Assembly: GCA_029783825.1 (NCBI GenBank)
Contig: JAREIK010005472.1
Span: 1 to 64,000, forward strand
Length of the DNA: 64,000 nt
From: Sapria himalayana
Lineage: Eukaryota > Streptophyta > Magnoliopsida > Malpighiales > Rafflesiaceae
Direction of reading: 5' to 3'
Shown: positions 12,231-21,840 of the stretch, piece by piece
How positions within the stretch are numbered: the stretch's first letter is position 1
Layout of the letters: each line of letters opens with the position of its first letter
Notes under the pieces: generated by a model
Database searches by the model: none
The model's input: the letters and a program-made list of their open reading frames with translations, nothing else
Told to the model about the DNA's origin: nothing
Position numbers and translations under genes: made by a program

Positions 12231-12799
12231 TAGGTATTTTATTGAATTTCTTGATTTTTTTATGGAGCTTGAGAATACTCCTCTCTAACTTTTCCATTCC
12301 TTTCCTAATTGTGATGCCATTCTCTTGATTTTTTCTAATGCCCACTCTCTATTTCCCATACCTTGTCAAAATTTATCTATATTTGTATCATCATTGAAGG
12401 ACCACTTATTAAGTCCTTTTTCTTCCACGATTCTGTTAAGGGTTATGGAGTTTCTCACCTCCATTTCCTCTTTCGAAAAGTACTCTATAGCAACTGCCCA
12501 TCTTTTAAATATTTCTTCCTTGTTTTTCTTTTTTGCCTTGGTTTTCTTGTTGAGCTCTTCAATTTTCCTAATCATTTGTGTTCTTTTATTTTTCTCTGAT
12601 TTGTCTACTGCCTTAACTTTCCCTTTACTATTGACATTTCCAGTTCTAGTTATCTTATCCCTTATCTCTATATTCTGAGTTACTAATTTATTTCTAGTTA
12701 TATTTACTCTTATTTCATTGTTCTGAGTTACAGATTGAGGGGTTAGGGAGGATTTTTTTGATATCTCACAATTTCTTAGCCCATTCCAGCCTCTATTTT

Positions 12800-13542
12800 G
12801 CTCTCCTCCATTTTATGTGCAGTTTCTTCATTTCTTTTATGCATTATGTAGTTATTCATGCCATGTCCCATTTTCCTGCAAAAATAACAAAAAGAGGGAA
12901 GGTTTTCTGGTATTACTTGTTGCCAGAAGCCTCCTCCTTCCATGTCTCCAATCCATATTCAGTTAGGTAGCTACTTCTGTAGGTAAGTTCCACTACAGAC
13001 CTTTGACACGCTAGGTCTGGAGAGTGTGGCAGTAGCTCCATCGAGTAGAAGAGGGGTTCCCGGTGTGCTTGTGATGTGATAGAGAGCAAGCTTGTCATAA
13101 AAATGAATCGGTAACATAGGAAACAAAAACCATACCGAGGCTAAAGCCAACTCCTCTCTCATGTTGAAGTTGGGAGTCCATTTAAATATTCTCATGGGAT
13201 AACCCATGATGTGCCAGACACCCATCAACCATAAGCGATGGAAGTCTTCATTTGTATGGAGTTGTAACACAATGTGTTTAGCATCAATGACTTTTATTTT
13301 TATTAGCACCTTGAGTTTCAGAGAATCGAAATGCTCGAACGAATCATCAATGCATGGTCGACCATGAGCAAACTTCCCCACCAACGTGTGTTTATGGGAC
13401 CCCACAAGCTTCCGAATGTTTTTGGAAGAAAAGTGTATCGAGGGTTCCTCGAATTTTTCTGCGCGTATCCGAAGAAGAAGAGATAGCGTGGAATATTTTT
13501 AATGAACAAGGAAAATGATTTCTTATTATCTAAGAAATCCAT
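12800..13542 (-). pseudogene. LINE A ORF1 (DUF4283, degenerate zinc knuckle)
   Basis: The RNA-binding ORF1-type protein starts at 13542 with MDFLDNKKSFSLFIKN, matching the N-termini in LINE C (MEKNDYFDHKKSF) and LINE D (MGQNDFFLNQKSF). A frameshift leads to 12971-13405, where the DUF4283 core is clear: HGRPCIDDSF, LKLKVLIKIKVIDAKHIV, RIFKWTPNFN, LSRPSVSKVC. Beyond 12971, in another frame, the knuckle FCYFCRKMGHGMNNY has its last Cys replaced by Tyr. The role known for the family is binding LINE RNA in the RNP. Confidence 0.85.
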
Positions 13543-13612
13543 TTACTTCAAAATGCGGCTCTTTGAAGCTAGGGTTTGATAGGCCAAGGCTCTCAAAGGA
13601 TTCTAAATTACT

Positions 13613-14588
13613 TTCTCTTTATTGTTCTTATTCTTATTCTTCATATTCTTCTTTTCTTATTATTCTTCTAATTGTTATTATTCATTCTTATTCTTCTTTA
13701 TCTTCTTATTCTTTTATTCTACATTTTTTTATTCATCTTACACTTCATTTTCTTTTAATTATTATTTTTTATTCTTCTTATTATTCTTATTCTTCTTGAA
13801 CTTATTATTCTTTTAATTCTTCCTATTTTTCTTATTCTTCCAATTGTTCTAATTCTTTTTATTCTTCTTATTCTTTTTATTCTTATTTTCTTCTTTTTTT
13901 TCTTATTCTATTTTTCTTCTTATTTTTCTTATTCTACTTTTCTTCTTATTTTCTTATTCTTCTTATACTTATTTTTTTTTCTTCTTATTCTTCATTTCTT
14001 CTTAGTCTTCTTATTCTTATTCTTCTTCTTCTCTTATTCTTCTAATTCTTTTTATTCTTCTTATTCTTATAATCCTACTTATTCTTCTTATTCTTTTTAT
14101 TATTCTTATTCTTATTATTCTTCTTATTCTTCGTATTCTTTTTATTATCTATTCTTCTTATTCATGTTATTCTCGTTCTTCTTTTTATTCTTATTATTCT
14201 TATTATTCTTATTATTCTATTTCTTCTAATTCTTCTTTTCTTTTTATTTTTTTCTTCTTATTTTTTCTTTTATTCTTCTTAATTCTTCTTTTTTTTCTTT
14301 TCTTTTATTCTTCTTATTCTCTCATTCTTCTATTCTTTTTATTCTCTTTTCTCTTCTTATTCTTCTTATTCTTCTATCTATTTTCTTATTTTATTCTATT
14401 CTCTTATTCTTATTCTTCTTATTCTTCTTATATTATCATTCTTCTTATTTTATTATAATTCTTATTCTTATTATTCTACTTATTTACTTATTCTACTTAT
14501 CTTCTTATTCTTTTCTTATTTTTTTATTCTTCTTTTTATTTTTCTAATTCTTCTAATCCATCTTATTCTTCTTATTCTTTTATTCTTT
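13613..14588. repeat. 9-bp satellite block between two LINE copies, ~1 kb
   Basis: Pyrimidine strand on +. It is at once the tail of the LINE piece at 14589-16930 (minus) and the sequence upstream of the LINE A 5' end at 13612. This is the clearest tail-to-head junction in the left chain. Confidence 0.93.
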
Positions 14589-15639
14589 TTTAAGGTTTTT
14601 TTAATTATAACCCCTCTTTTTGCGTAGGAATACCATTGTTTTCAAACTAAATTTTACCTTTTACCATTTTACATCTTTTTCTTACAAAAAGTAAAAACAT
14701 AATAACATTACAATTATCACGAATCCTAATCTATTCATCTCCTTATGTTGGCCTTCCAAATTTAGGCCACCTTCTATTGTGCGTTCCTGGTTTTTAGAGC
14801 TGAATATTTTCTCTTTTCATGTCCAGTTTTCCGGCCCTCATCAACTCTGCCTATCTATTCGTAAGCTAGACTTTCATGTTGCCTCAAGATCAAGTATCCA
14901 CTTGCCAGCCAACTTTATGTATAACAGCTTTTTGCAAGATTATGTCCATTTAGACAGCATGTTCCTCCCTGCATACACCACCTTGACACCAACACATACA
15001 TCCACAGCATTTACAAACCATACAAAATCAGCCCCCACTTCCACTCAGCCTATAATTGCATAGCCCTATCATAATCTCTACAAACACAACAACAGCACTA
15101 CATACACCAAATGCACAACCAATACATATACTACTTTACAAACATTCCAAAATCAGCACACTGCATACGCCCTACTGTCCTTGGCTGGCCCTATCTCCAT
15201 CCCTGCAATCCCAAATTACAATACAAATTAACCCTACAAATCGAAAGAAAAATAACTCCACCAACCCTGTCTGAACCTATTTTCATTCTTTAGTTCCTGC
15301 AAAATCAAAATAAAACAACCAATATATATATATACATTCCACAACACAAAATCTCTGTTACATTGCCCAACTTAAAAGCAACAATTATCTGCTTTTTAGC
15401 TTTTCGCCTTTAGTCATTACACCTATATAATCAAGACAAACAACAAGCTCACATGCTTCTGCCCTAAAGAAATGCTACACATGATTATTCCACAGCCTCT
15501 TTTTTTCGTGTGATAGTCTCCCTCAAGACCATGATGACTCTTGGTCTGCTCCATAACCTTCACTTGCATTTATTTTAGCAATGCATAACCAATAGTCAAT
15601 TCATTGAGACTCTGTTAAATCTTTCCACCTCTTTGGCCT

Positions 15640-16170
15640 CCAACCATTTCAAATTATATTTTGGGTTCTAATATAAGGATCTCATATTTTATCTAATCTA
15701 ATTAAACTGTATTTATTTGGAATGTTATTTTCCTCAAAATCCTGTAAACTTTTCTTCATTCCTTCTTCTGCTAATTTATCTGCCAAGGCATTTGCCCCTC
15801 TAAATATATGCATTATATTTTCTTTTACTTCTACTAGTAATTTTTATTTTATTAATATCTTCCTCAGACTTCTATAACTTTATTTTACTAGTCAGTAGAT
15901 CCATTAGTAAACTTGAATATACATGTACATGAATATTTAAACACTATTTTCCTTGCAGATTTCGTGACCCTTATGCAGTGCAATGACCTCTGCGTGCAAA
16001 GCTGAGGAGGCTATTCCCCTCATTATGAATGCTCCCACTACCCAGCCTTTTTCATTTCTTATGACTCCCCCTCCACCTGTAGCACTCATTTCTCTCTTAA
16101 AGCTCCCATCCATGTTTAGAATTAAGGCACCTTGCAGAGGTTTATTCCAACTAACAATTTTTATCTAATC
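15640..16170 (-). pseudogene. LINE RNase H remnant
   Basis: Minus-strand reading shows LNMDGSFKREMSATGGGG, VIRNEKGWVVGAF, SSALHAEVIALHKG and, nearer 15770, NALADKLAEEGMKK. The first Asp (NMDGS) and the HAE glutamate are kept. The middle strand containing the third catalytic Asp is broken by stops around 15880-15920, so the protein is not intact. Confidence 0.8.
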
Positions 16171-16559
16171 TACCAGGATAGCATTTGAGCGAAGTTTCCA
16201 CATAAAAACATTAATTTTTGATGGTAGGCCCTTTAACCATACTTCTTTAAATTTTTCTTGTGTAGGTTTTTAATCTCTCACCAACCATTTTGCACTTTTA
16301 ACATAGATCCCCCATGTGTATTTAAGGTCAATTTCCACCAGCTATTTGTTAATATCGAGTGATATTCGATGATTTTTTTTGTTTAAGCATCATCTTCAGC
16401 TTTTAGATCCCTTTTAGATTATTAAAGGCCTTGTTTCCTACCCATATTTTGCTTTTATATATGCACACAAAGACTTCCATTTTTGCTTTCTTTTAGCTTC
16501 CACTAGTTTTTGCACGCCCAGGTTTTGGCTATATTTTTTGACTGGTGATTATAGACCAG

Positions 16560-16900
16560 CTTGCTCCACTGGATAACATACATCACTCCATTTTTTTAGT
16601 GTAACTTATTTTCCCCCTCTTTCTTACCCATAAAAAATTAGCTATTGTCTTTCAATTTTTGTAATCATCTTATTAGGGTTGTGCTAACAGTCGGATATGC
16701 GCCATCGAGCCTTGAAGCACATGCTGATTATGATATACTTCTTTCCATGCTTAGAAGATTTTCTTACCATAGCGTAATCTATTATCTCATTCTTTCCACT
16801 AAAAATGTTAAATACTTTTCTTTCAGCCTCTCGGGCAGTCAAATTACATAAATCTCCTTTTTTATGTGTGAAACCCATAAGAATTCTTAGCTTTTGTGCT
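16560..16900 (-). pseudogene. LINE ORF2 thumb remnant
   Basis: At 16684-16878 the minus strand encodes MGFTHKKGDLCNLTAREAE and GKNEIIDYAMVRKSSKHG. This is a mutated form of the FTQKKGALxYLGCP...LSMGGRITLI block that follows the RT palm in LINE B and LINE D. Frameshifts make the local translation drift, and 16600-16650 still shows the NFLWGKKEG-type block in another frame. No function remains. Confidence 0.6.
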
Positions 16901-16930
16901 ACATTTTAAGACATCTTCCCAGCTAAATAA

Positions 16931-17262
16931 ATTGACATTTATTCTTATTCATCATTCTTATTATTCTTATTATTCTATTGATTATTCTTATTGTTCTTAA
17001 TCTTAGTGTTCATGTTTTTCTTGTTATTCTTCTTATTGTTATTTTTCTTCTTATTTATGTTATTCTTCTTATTTTTATTATTATTCTTATTCTTATTCTT
17101 ATTCTTCTTATTCTTTATTCTCCTTATTCTTCTTATTCTTCTTATTCTACTTATTTTTCTTATTTTTCTTAGTATTATTATTCTTCTTAATCTTCTCATT
17201 CTTATTATTCTTCTCATTCTTCTTATTCTTCTTATACTTCTTATTCTTATTATTCAATATTT
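16931..17262. repeat. 9-bp satellite block, short (0.33 kb)
   Basis: Pyrimidine strand on +. It lies between the 5' break of the 14589-16930 LINE and the 3' tip at 17263, and its right end (CTTATACTTCTTATTCTTAT) recurs before the tip at 18229. Confidence 0.9.
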
Positions 17263-17378
17263 TTTAAAAGTTTGTTTTATTAATTATAAAAATCCCTCTC
17301 TCTTGGCATCAGAATACCATTTTTCTAATCTATAAAACTACCATTTGCCACTTTTACACCTTTAAAAAAATAAAAAAC
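17263..17378 (-). mobile_element. ~115 bp LINE 3' tip, copy 1
   Basis: Contains a TTAATTATAAAAATCCCTCTC run, a CTTGGCATCAGAATACCATT run and a CTACCATTTGCCACTTTTAC run, the LINE 3' terminal signature on the minus strand. It is followed at once by satellite (TTGATCTTATTATTC). Nearly the same block, with the same flanks, occurs 970 bp downstream. Confidence 0.75.
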
Positions 17379-18228
17379 ATTGATCTTATTATTCTACTTA
17401 TTATACTTTATCTACTTATTCTACTTATTCTTTGTATTCTTCTTATTCTCTTATTATTTTATTCTTTTTATTTTTATTTTTTTTTCTTCTAATTCTTCTA
17501 ATTCATCTTATTCTTCTTACTCTATTTATTTTGTTAATTTTTTATCCATCTTATTCTTTTTATTATTCTTATTTTTCTATTCTTATTATACATATTATTC
17601 ATCTTATTCATCTTATTCTTATTCTTTCTTATTTTTTATATTATACTTATTCTTCTTATTCTTCATATTCTTCTTATTTTTTGTATTCTTCATATTGTTC
17701 TTATTCTTCTTATTTATGCTATTCTTGTTATTCTTTTTATTCTTGTTACTCTTTTTATTCTTTTTATTCTTCTTATTATTCTATTTCTTCTAATTGTCTA
17801 ATTCTTCTTTTTCTTCTTAATTTTTTATTCTTCTTATTCTATTATTCATTCATTCTTCTAATTCTTCTTATTCTTCTTATTCTTTTATTATTTTTATTCT
17901 TCTATATTCTTATTCTTATTATTCTTCTTTTATTCTTATTATTTTTATTCTTCTTACTCTTCTTATTCTTCTTATTATTTTATTCTTCTTAGTATTATTA
18001 TTCATCTTATTCTTCTATTATTCTTCTTATTCTTCTTAATTCTTATTCTTATTATTCTTCTTTTCTTATTATTTTTATTCTTCTTACTCTTCTTATTCTT
18101 CTATTATTTTATTCTTCTTATTCTTCTTATTTTCTATTCTTCTTTATTATTCTTATTCTTATTCTTCTTATTCTTCTTTATTCTCTTATTCTCTTATTCT
18201 TCTTATACTTCTTATTCTTATTATTCTA
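17379..18228. repeat. 9-bp satellite block, ~0.85 kb
   Basis: Pyrimidine strand on +; the satellite part of the first ~970 bp higher-order unit. Within it, 17900-17990 and 18030-18110 also look locally duplicated (TATTATTTTTATTCTTCTTA then CTCTTCTTATTC). Confidence 0.9.
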
Positions 18229-18346
18229 TATTTTTTAAAAGTTTGTTTTATTAATTATAAAAATCCTCCTTCTTGGCATCGGAATACCATTTTTCCAATC
18301 TATAAAACTATAATTTGCCACTTTTACCCTTAACAAAATAAAAGAC
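18229..18346 (-). mobile_element. ~115 bp LINE 3' tip, copy 2
   Basis: Second copy of the tip at 17263, with the variants CCTCCTTCTTGGCATCGG and CTATAATTTGCCAC. Because its flanks match too, it most likely arose by segmental duplication and not by an independent retrotransposition. Confidence 0.75.
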
Positions 18347-19350
18347 ATTGATCTTATTATTCTACTTATTATATTTTATCTACTTATTCTATTTTCGTAT
18401 TCTTCTTAATCTATTATTCTTTTTTTTTTTTTTTTTTTTTTCTATTTTCTTCTAATTCATCTAATTCTTCTTATTCTTCTTACTCTATTTATTTTGTTAA
18501 TTCTTTTTATCCATCTTATTCTTTTTATTATTTTTATTCTTCTTATTCTTATTATATATCTTATTCATCTTATTCTTATTCTTTTTATTCTTCTTATTTT
18601 TCTTATTCTTCTTATTTTTTGTATTCTTCATATTGTTTATTCTTCTTATTTATGTTATTCTTGTTATTCTTTTATTCTTGTTACTCTTTTTCTTTTTATT
18701 CTTCTTATTATTCTATTTCTTCTAATTCGTCTAATTCTTCTTTTCCTTCTTAATTTTTTATTCTTCTTATTCATCTCATTCTTATTCTTCTTATTCTTCT
18801 TATTCTTTTTTTTTTTATTTTTTTATTCTTTTATACTTCTTATTCTTCTTATCTTCTTTTCTTCTTATTGTTTTATTCTTTATTCTTCTTTTATTTTATC
18901 TTCTTATTATTATTATTCTTCTTATTCTTCTATTTTTATTCTTCTTATTCTTCTTATTTTCTTGTACTTCTTTTTTTTATTATTCTACTTATTCTACATA
19001 TTCTTCTTAATCTTATCATTCTTCTTATTCTTCTTATTTTTTTTTTTTTTTTTTTATTCTTTTTTTTTTTTATTCTTCAATTCTTCTAATTCATCTTATT
19101 CTTCTTATTCTTCTTATTCTTCTTATTCTTCTTATTCTTCTTATTCTTTTTATTATTCTTAATCTTATTATTCATGTTTTTCTTCTTATTCTTCTTATTC
19201 TTTTAATTATTATTATTATTATTATTATTATTTTTTCTTTTTCTTCTTATTGTTCTTATTCTTCTTATTCATGTCATTCTTCTTATTATTCTTTTTTTTA
19301 TTTTTTTTCATATTCTTCTTATTCTTATTATTGATGCCATTCTTCTTATT
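18347..19350. repeat. 9-bp satellite block, ~1 kb
   Basis: Pyrimidine strand on +. It adjoins the 3' side of the next minus-strand LINE piece. It has nine near-perfect TTCTTATTC units at 19095-19150 and an (ATT)n run at 19208-19233. Confidence 0.92.
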
Positions 19351-20290
19351 ATTCTTACAATCTAGAACTACCCTTATCCCCTTTTACACCCTTAAAATAA
19401 ATAAATGAAACAATCCACATTATGCTTGGAGTGAATCTTCTTATTCTAACTCTAAATGCACCACTCCTCTTTGATTATATGCTTAAACTGCTTTACTTGA
19501 AGTGTATCTTGCCCTATTTATCTTTTATTTCTCTGCCCCTTATGCTTTTTTGCTTCCCTCCTTTGTCATCTCCAGCCACTTATTTGTTGATATCATGTCT
19601 TTAGTTAAAATTTTGGCTGCCTCTTTGGTATTTTATTCATATTCATCTTATCCTCTTCCTTATGTTGTTTATGCCTTTGACCATTGCATCCCATGCACCT
19701 CAAAGCAAACAAACAAGAAAATTGAACAATAGATATCAATATATATTTCTTCCTGACTAATAGCACTGCCTTTCTTCACTACCCCTTGTAGGCTGTATTA
19801 ATACAGCAGTCACTACAACTTTGGCATCCTTTTTTATATTGCTCTAGAACTTCCTTATCCCTTTTTATACCCTTGAAAATAAATAAACATGCACATTATG
19901 CTTGAAGTGAATCTTCTTGTTTATAGCTCTAAGTTTATCATGTGTTTAGTAAGGTTTTGGTAGCATCTTTTGTTGTATTCATTTTTTCCTATCCTCCTTT
20001 GACTTATGTATGCATTTGACCACCGTATCCCCTGCACCTCAAGAATACAAGGCCAAGAACATAGAAACAATAGGTAATATATTGCTTCCTATCCAATCAC
20101 ACCACCTTTCTTCACTTCCCCTTGCAGGTTGTTTGAATACCGTAGACTCTACTACGATTTTTAGCAGCCTCGATCTCTACCTTGTGTTGTAATGACCAAT
20201 GCAGTCCCTGCACTTTAAGCATACCAAAGAAATAGAATATACATTGCCTCTTGACCAACAGCTCGACCATGAGACCTTACACTTTTTAAT
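19351..20290 (-). repeat. Duplicated LINE 3'UTR (period about 490 bp, partial third copy)
   Basis: TCTAGAACTACCCTTATCCC at 19361 recurs as TCTAGAACTTCCTTATCCC at 19852. CATTATGCTTG(G/A)AGTGAATC recurs just downstream in each copy, and GACCATTGCATCCCATGCAC (19679) recurs as GACCACCGTATCCCCTGCAC (20018) and GACCAATGCAGTCCCTGCAC (20191). Either one UTR was duplicated in tandem, or two LINE 3' ends are nested without a satellite tail between them. Confidence 0.75.
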
Positions 20291-20539
20291 ACGCAGGCCA
20301 ATGTACAATAAGAGGTTCACATAATTTTAATTTATTTAAAACCCGATTTCTACTTAGGCTATTTCAGTTTGTCACTACCCATTTTTTCTTTCCTGCCATA
20401 TTCCATTTTCTATATACTTTCCCTTAACCCATACCCGTAATTCTAAAAACCAAAATAGAGCAAGGTATATTTTTATACATTCCCCACAGGAACAGAGAAA
20501 TCAAGAATTTCTTTACTATTTTTTAATCTAATATATGGG

Positions 20540-21087
20540 TATTCTAATTTGTCTAATCCAATTATGGATTTATATTTTTCTGGCATATTATCCCCCTCAA
20601 ACTCTTGTTACCTTTTTTCATGCCTTCCTTTGCTAAGTTGTCTACTAAAGCATTCACTTCCCTATATATATGCTAACTTCCCCATTTAGGTCGGTTAAAA
20701 AACTTTTGATTTCCTCTATTTGTTCATCATACTGCCACATTTCTATCTTATTTGTGGCCAGATTTATCACTAGACTAGAGTCCACCTGTGCTCGTATAAT
20801 TATATAAGAGTTTGCTTTGCATATTAAAGACCCTTATGTAAGGCTAAAATTTCTAATTGCAAGGCTGAAGATGTTTTTTCTTTCATTGTAAATGCTTTTA
20901 GAACATTACCCTGCTCATTTCTTATCACACCTCCTCCCCCTGCCACTCCCATATCCATGTTAAAGCAACCATCTGTGTTTAGGGCAAACCTTACCCTTAG
21001 AAGTTTTTTCCAACATACCATTCTTACCTTAGGAATTTTTTCCTTAGTTGCATGTAAGCCCCATATCTTTCTTTTTTCATCTTCCAT
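20540..21087 (-). pseudogene. LINE RNase H domain (broken)
   Basis: 20824-21087 is open and encodes KRKIWGLHATKEKIPKV, LNTDGCFNMDMGVAGGGGV, IRNEQGNVLKAFTM and SSALQLEILALHKGL. The first Asp and the Glu of the active site are kept. Further on, in other frames, are QVDSSLVINLATNKIE and REVNALVDNLAKEGMKKG, which carry the remaining acidic positions. At least one frameshift separates the halves. It is closely like the LINE B domain in its KK.WGL lead-in and lies in the opposite orientation. Confidence 0.82.
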
Positions 21088-21194
21088 TTCAATGTTCTAG
21101 TTTTAAGGGGAACCCTACTGATATCCATGAACATTCTTTTTTAATTTCTTCTATTATATAATTAGCATTCATTTTAATATTCTCAAACCTACTT

Positions 21195-21506
21195 CTATTC
21201 TTGGCTTTTCATAGGTTCCCAGACTGTTATATGCGGGATGTAATTACTTAGCCAGTTACATACTTTATTCTTAGTGAGTCTTATCCTCCATCTCATTAAT
21301 CTTTCCTTGATGTCTTCTAACTTATTGCTTACTTGTGCATATCTTCCTAGATAATTCCAGACTTCCACCACTATATTCCCTGTTGAAAATAAATGATTTG
21401 TGATTTCTATGCTAGTATAATAGCATTTGCACCTAGAAGCTAATTTAACCCCTTTCATTTGAATATCCAAGTCCACCTGAATGACATTCGATAAAAGCTT
21501 CCACAT
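21195..21506 (-). pseudogene. LINE zf-RVT/connection remnant
   Basis: An open 103-codon stretch reads LLSNVIQVDLDIQMKGVKLA, SRCKCYYTSIEITNHLFS, VVEVWNYLGRY and NWLSNYIPHITVWE. The CKCYY...NHLFS pattern is the zf-RVT zinc-binding region, with a Cys replaced by Tyr and the conserved DHLF now NHLF. Frame breaks precede and follow it. Confidence 0.78.
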
Positions 21507-21822
21507 AAATACATAATTTTTTTATGGGATCTCTTTCACCAGGGTCCCTTAATAATTTTTAGATAATTTTTTTTTCTTTTCTTACTAATAATTTTGCACT
21601 TTTAAGCGTAAACCTTCCCTGTGGATTTAGAGTTCATCTCCATTCATTGTTAATTAGACGTGCATTACTTTCAACTAAATCTTTTTGTTTAAGCATCATA
21701 TTCCAACTTTTAGACGTTTTTTTAGCATTCTTACATGCTTTATTTCCTAAACCATATCTAGCCTTCATATATCTCAACCACATGCTATCTTTCTACTTGA
21801 GCCTCCACCAATTCTTACATAT

Positions 21823-21840
21823 GGAAGAATAAGAATAATA
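21823..21840 (+). repeat. 18-bp satellite remnant at a head-to-head LINE junction
   Basis: GGAAGAATAAGAATAATA lies between the 5' break of the minus-strand LINE (21822) and the first recognisable base of LINE B (21841). It is purine-sense, as expected for sequence upstream of a plus-strand LINE in this window. Its short length makes chance possible. Confidence 0.5.

Larger units (their letters stand above)
7035..13612 (-). mobile_element. LINE A: near full-length L1-type LINE with RNase H (decayed)
   Basis: A 6.6 kb non-LTR retrotransposon in minus orientation. From 13612 leftward the order is a short 5'UTR, ORF1 (DUF4283 and degenerate zinc knuckle), ORF2 with apurinic-type endonuclease, reverse transcriptase, connection region and RNase H, a ~1.25 kb 3'UTR, then the conserved 3' terminus that runs into satellite at 7034. 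Both ends abut satellite with the purine strand in LINE sense. It is the most complete copy here, but every domain carries frameshifts or stops, and the RT catalytic pair and RNase H first aspartate are damaged, so it cannot be autonomous. Confidence 0.9.
14589..16930 (-). mobile_element. 5'-truncated LINE (2.3 kb; thumb to 3' end)
   Basis: The minus-strand 3' terminus is at 14589-14710 (TGCGTAGGAATACCATT variant of the signature). A 3'UTR follows to about 15640, then an RNase H remnant and connection region, and RT-thumb remnants at 16560-16900. It breaks off into satellite at 16930, the 5' truncation point. Similar pieces at 19351 and 21841 show that the family is often 5'-truncated, as expected for target-primed reverse transcription. 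Confidence 0.82.
17263..19150. repeat. Tandem duplication, period about 970 bp (LINE tip plus satellite)
   Basis: The LINE tip at 17263 and its downstream satellite recur from 18229. The order of irregular variants is conserved: TTGATCTTATTATTCTACTT, CTTACTCTATTTATTTTGTT, a TTTTGTATTCTTCATATTG run, TTATT(T)ATG(T/C)TATTCTTG, then TTGTTACTCTTTTT. Small differences (for example a ~20-T run at about 18420) show later divergence. The amplified unit therefore includes LINE-derived sequence, not satellite alone. Confidence 0.8.
19351..21822 (-). mobile_element. 5'-truncated LINE (2.5 kb; thumb to 3'UTR, duplicated UTR)
   Basis: In minus orientation from 21822: a CKNWWRLK-type thumb block, zf-RVT (21195-21506), RNase H (20540-21087), then a 3'UTR with an internal duplication. 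The outermost ~50 bp of the family 3' terminus (the GGCGGAGGAATACC block) is missing; matching sequence starts at CTTACAATCTAGAACTACCC, so the join to satellite is eroded or recombined. The 5' break at 21822 faces LINE B head-to-head across ~18 bp of satellite. Confidence 0.8.

Noticed and set aside
14779..15293. Thr/Pro/His-rich frames of 60-94 codons
   Set aside because: They lie in the antisense of the LINE 3'UTR, overlap one another and match no motif; composition follows the C/A-rich strand.
1..19350. Possible plant CRISPR-like or telomere repeat array
   Set aside because: There are no spaced identical direct repeats and no TTTAGGG telomere units; the unit is a degenerate 9-mer without spacers.
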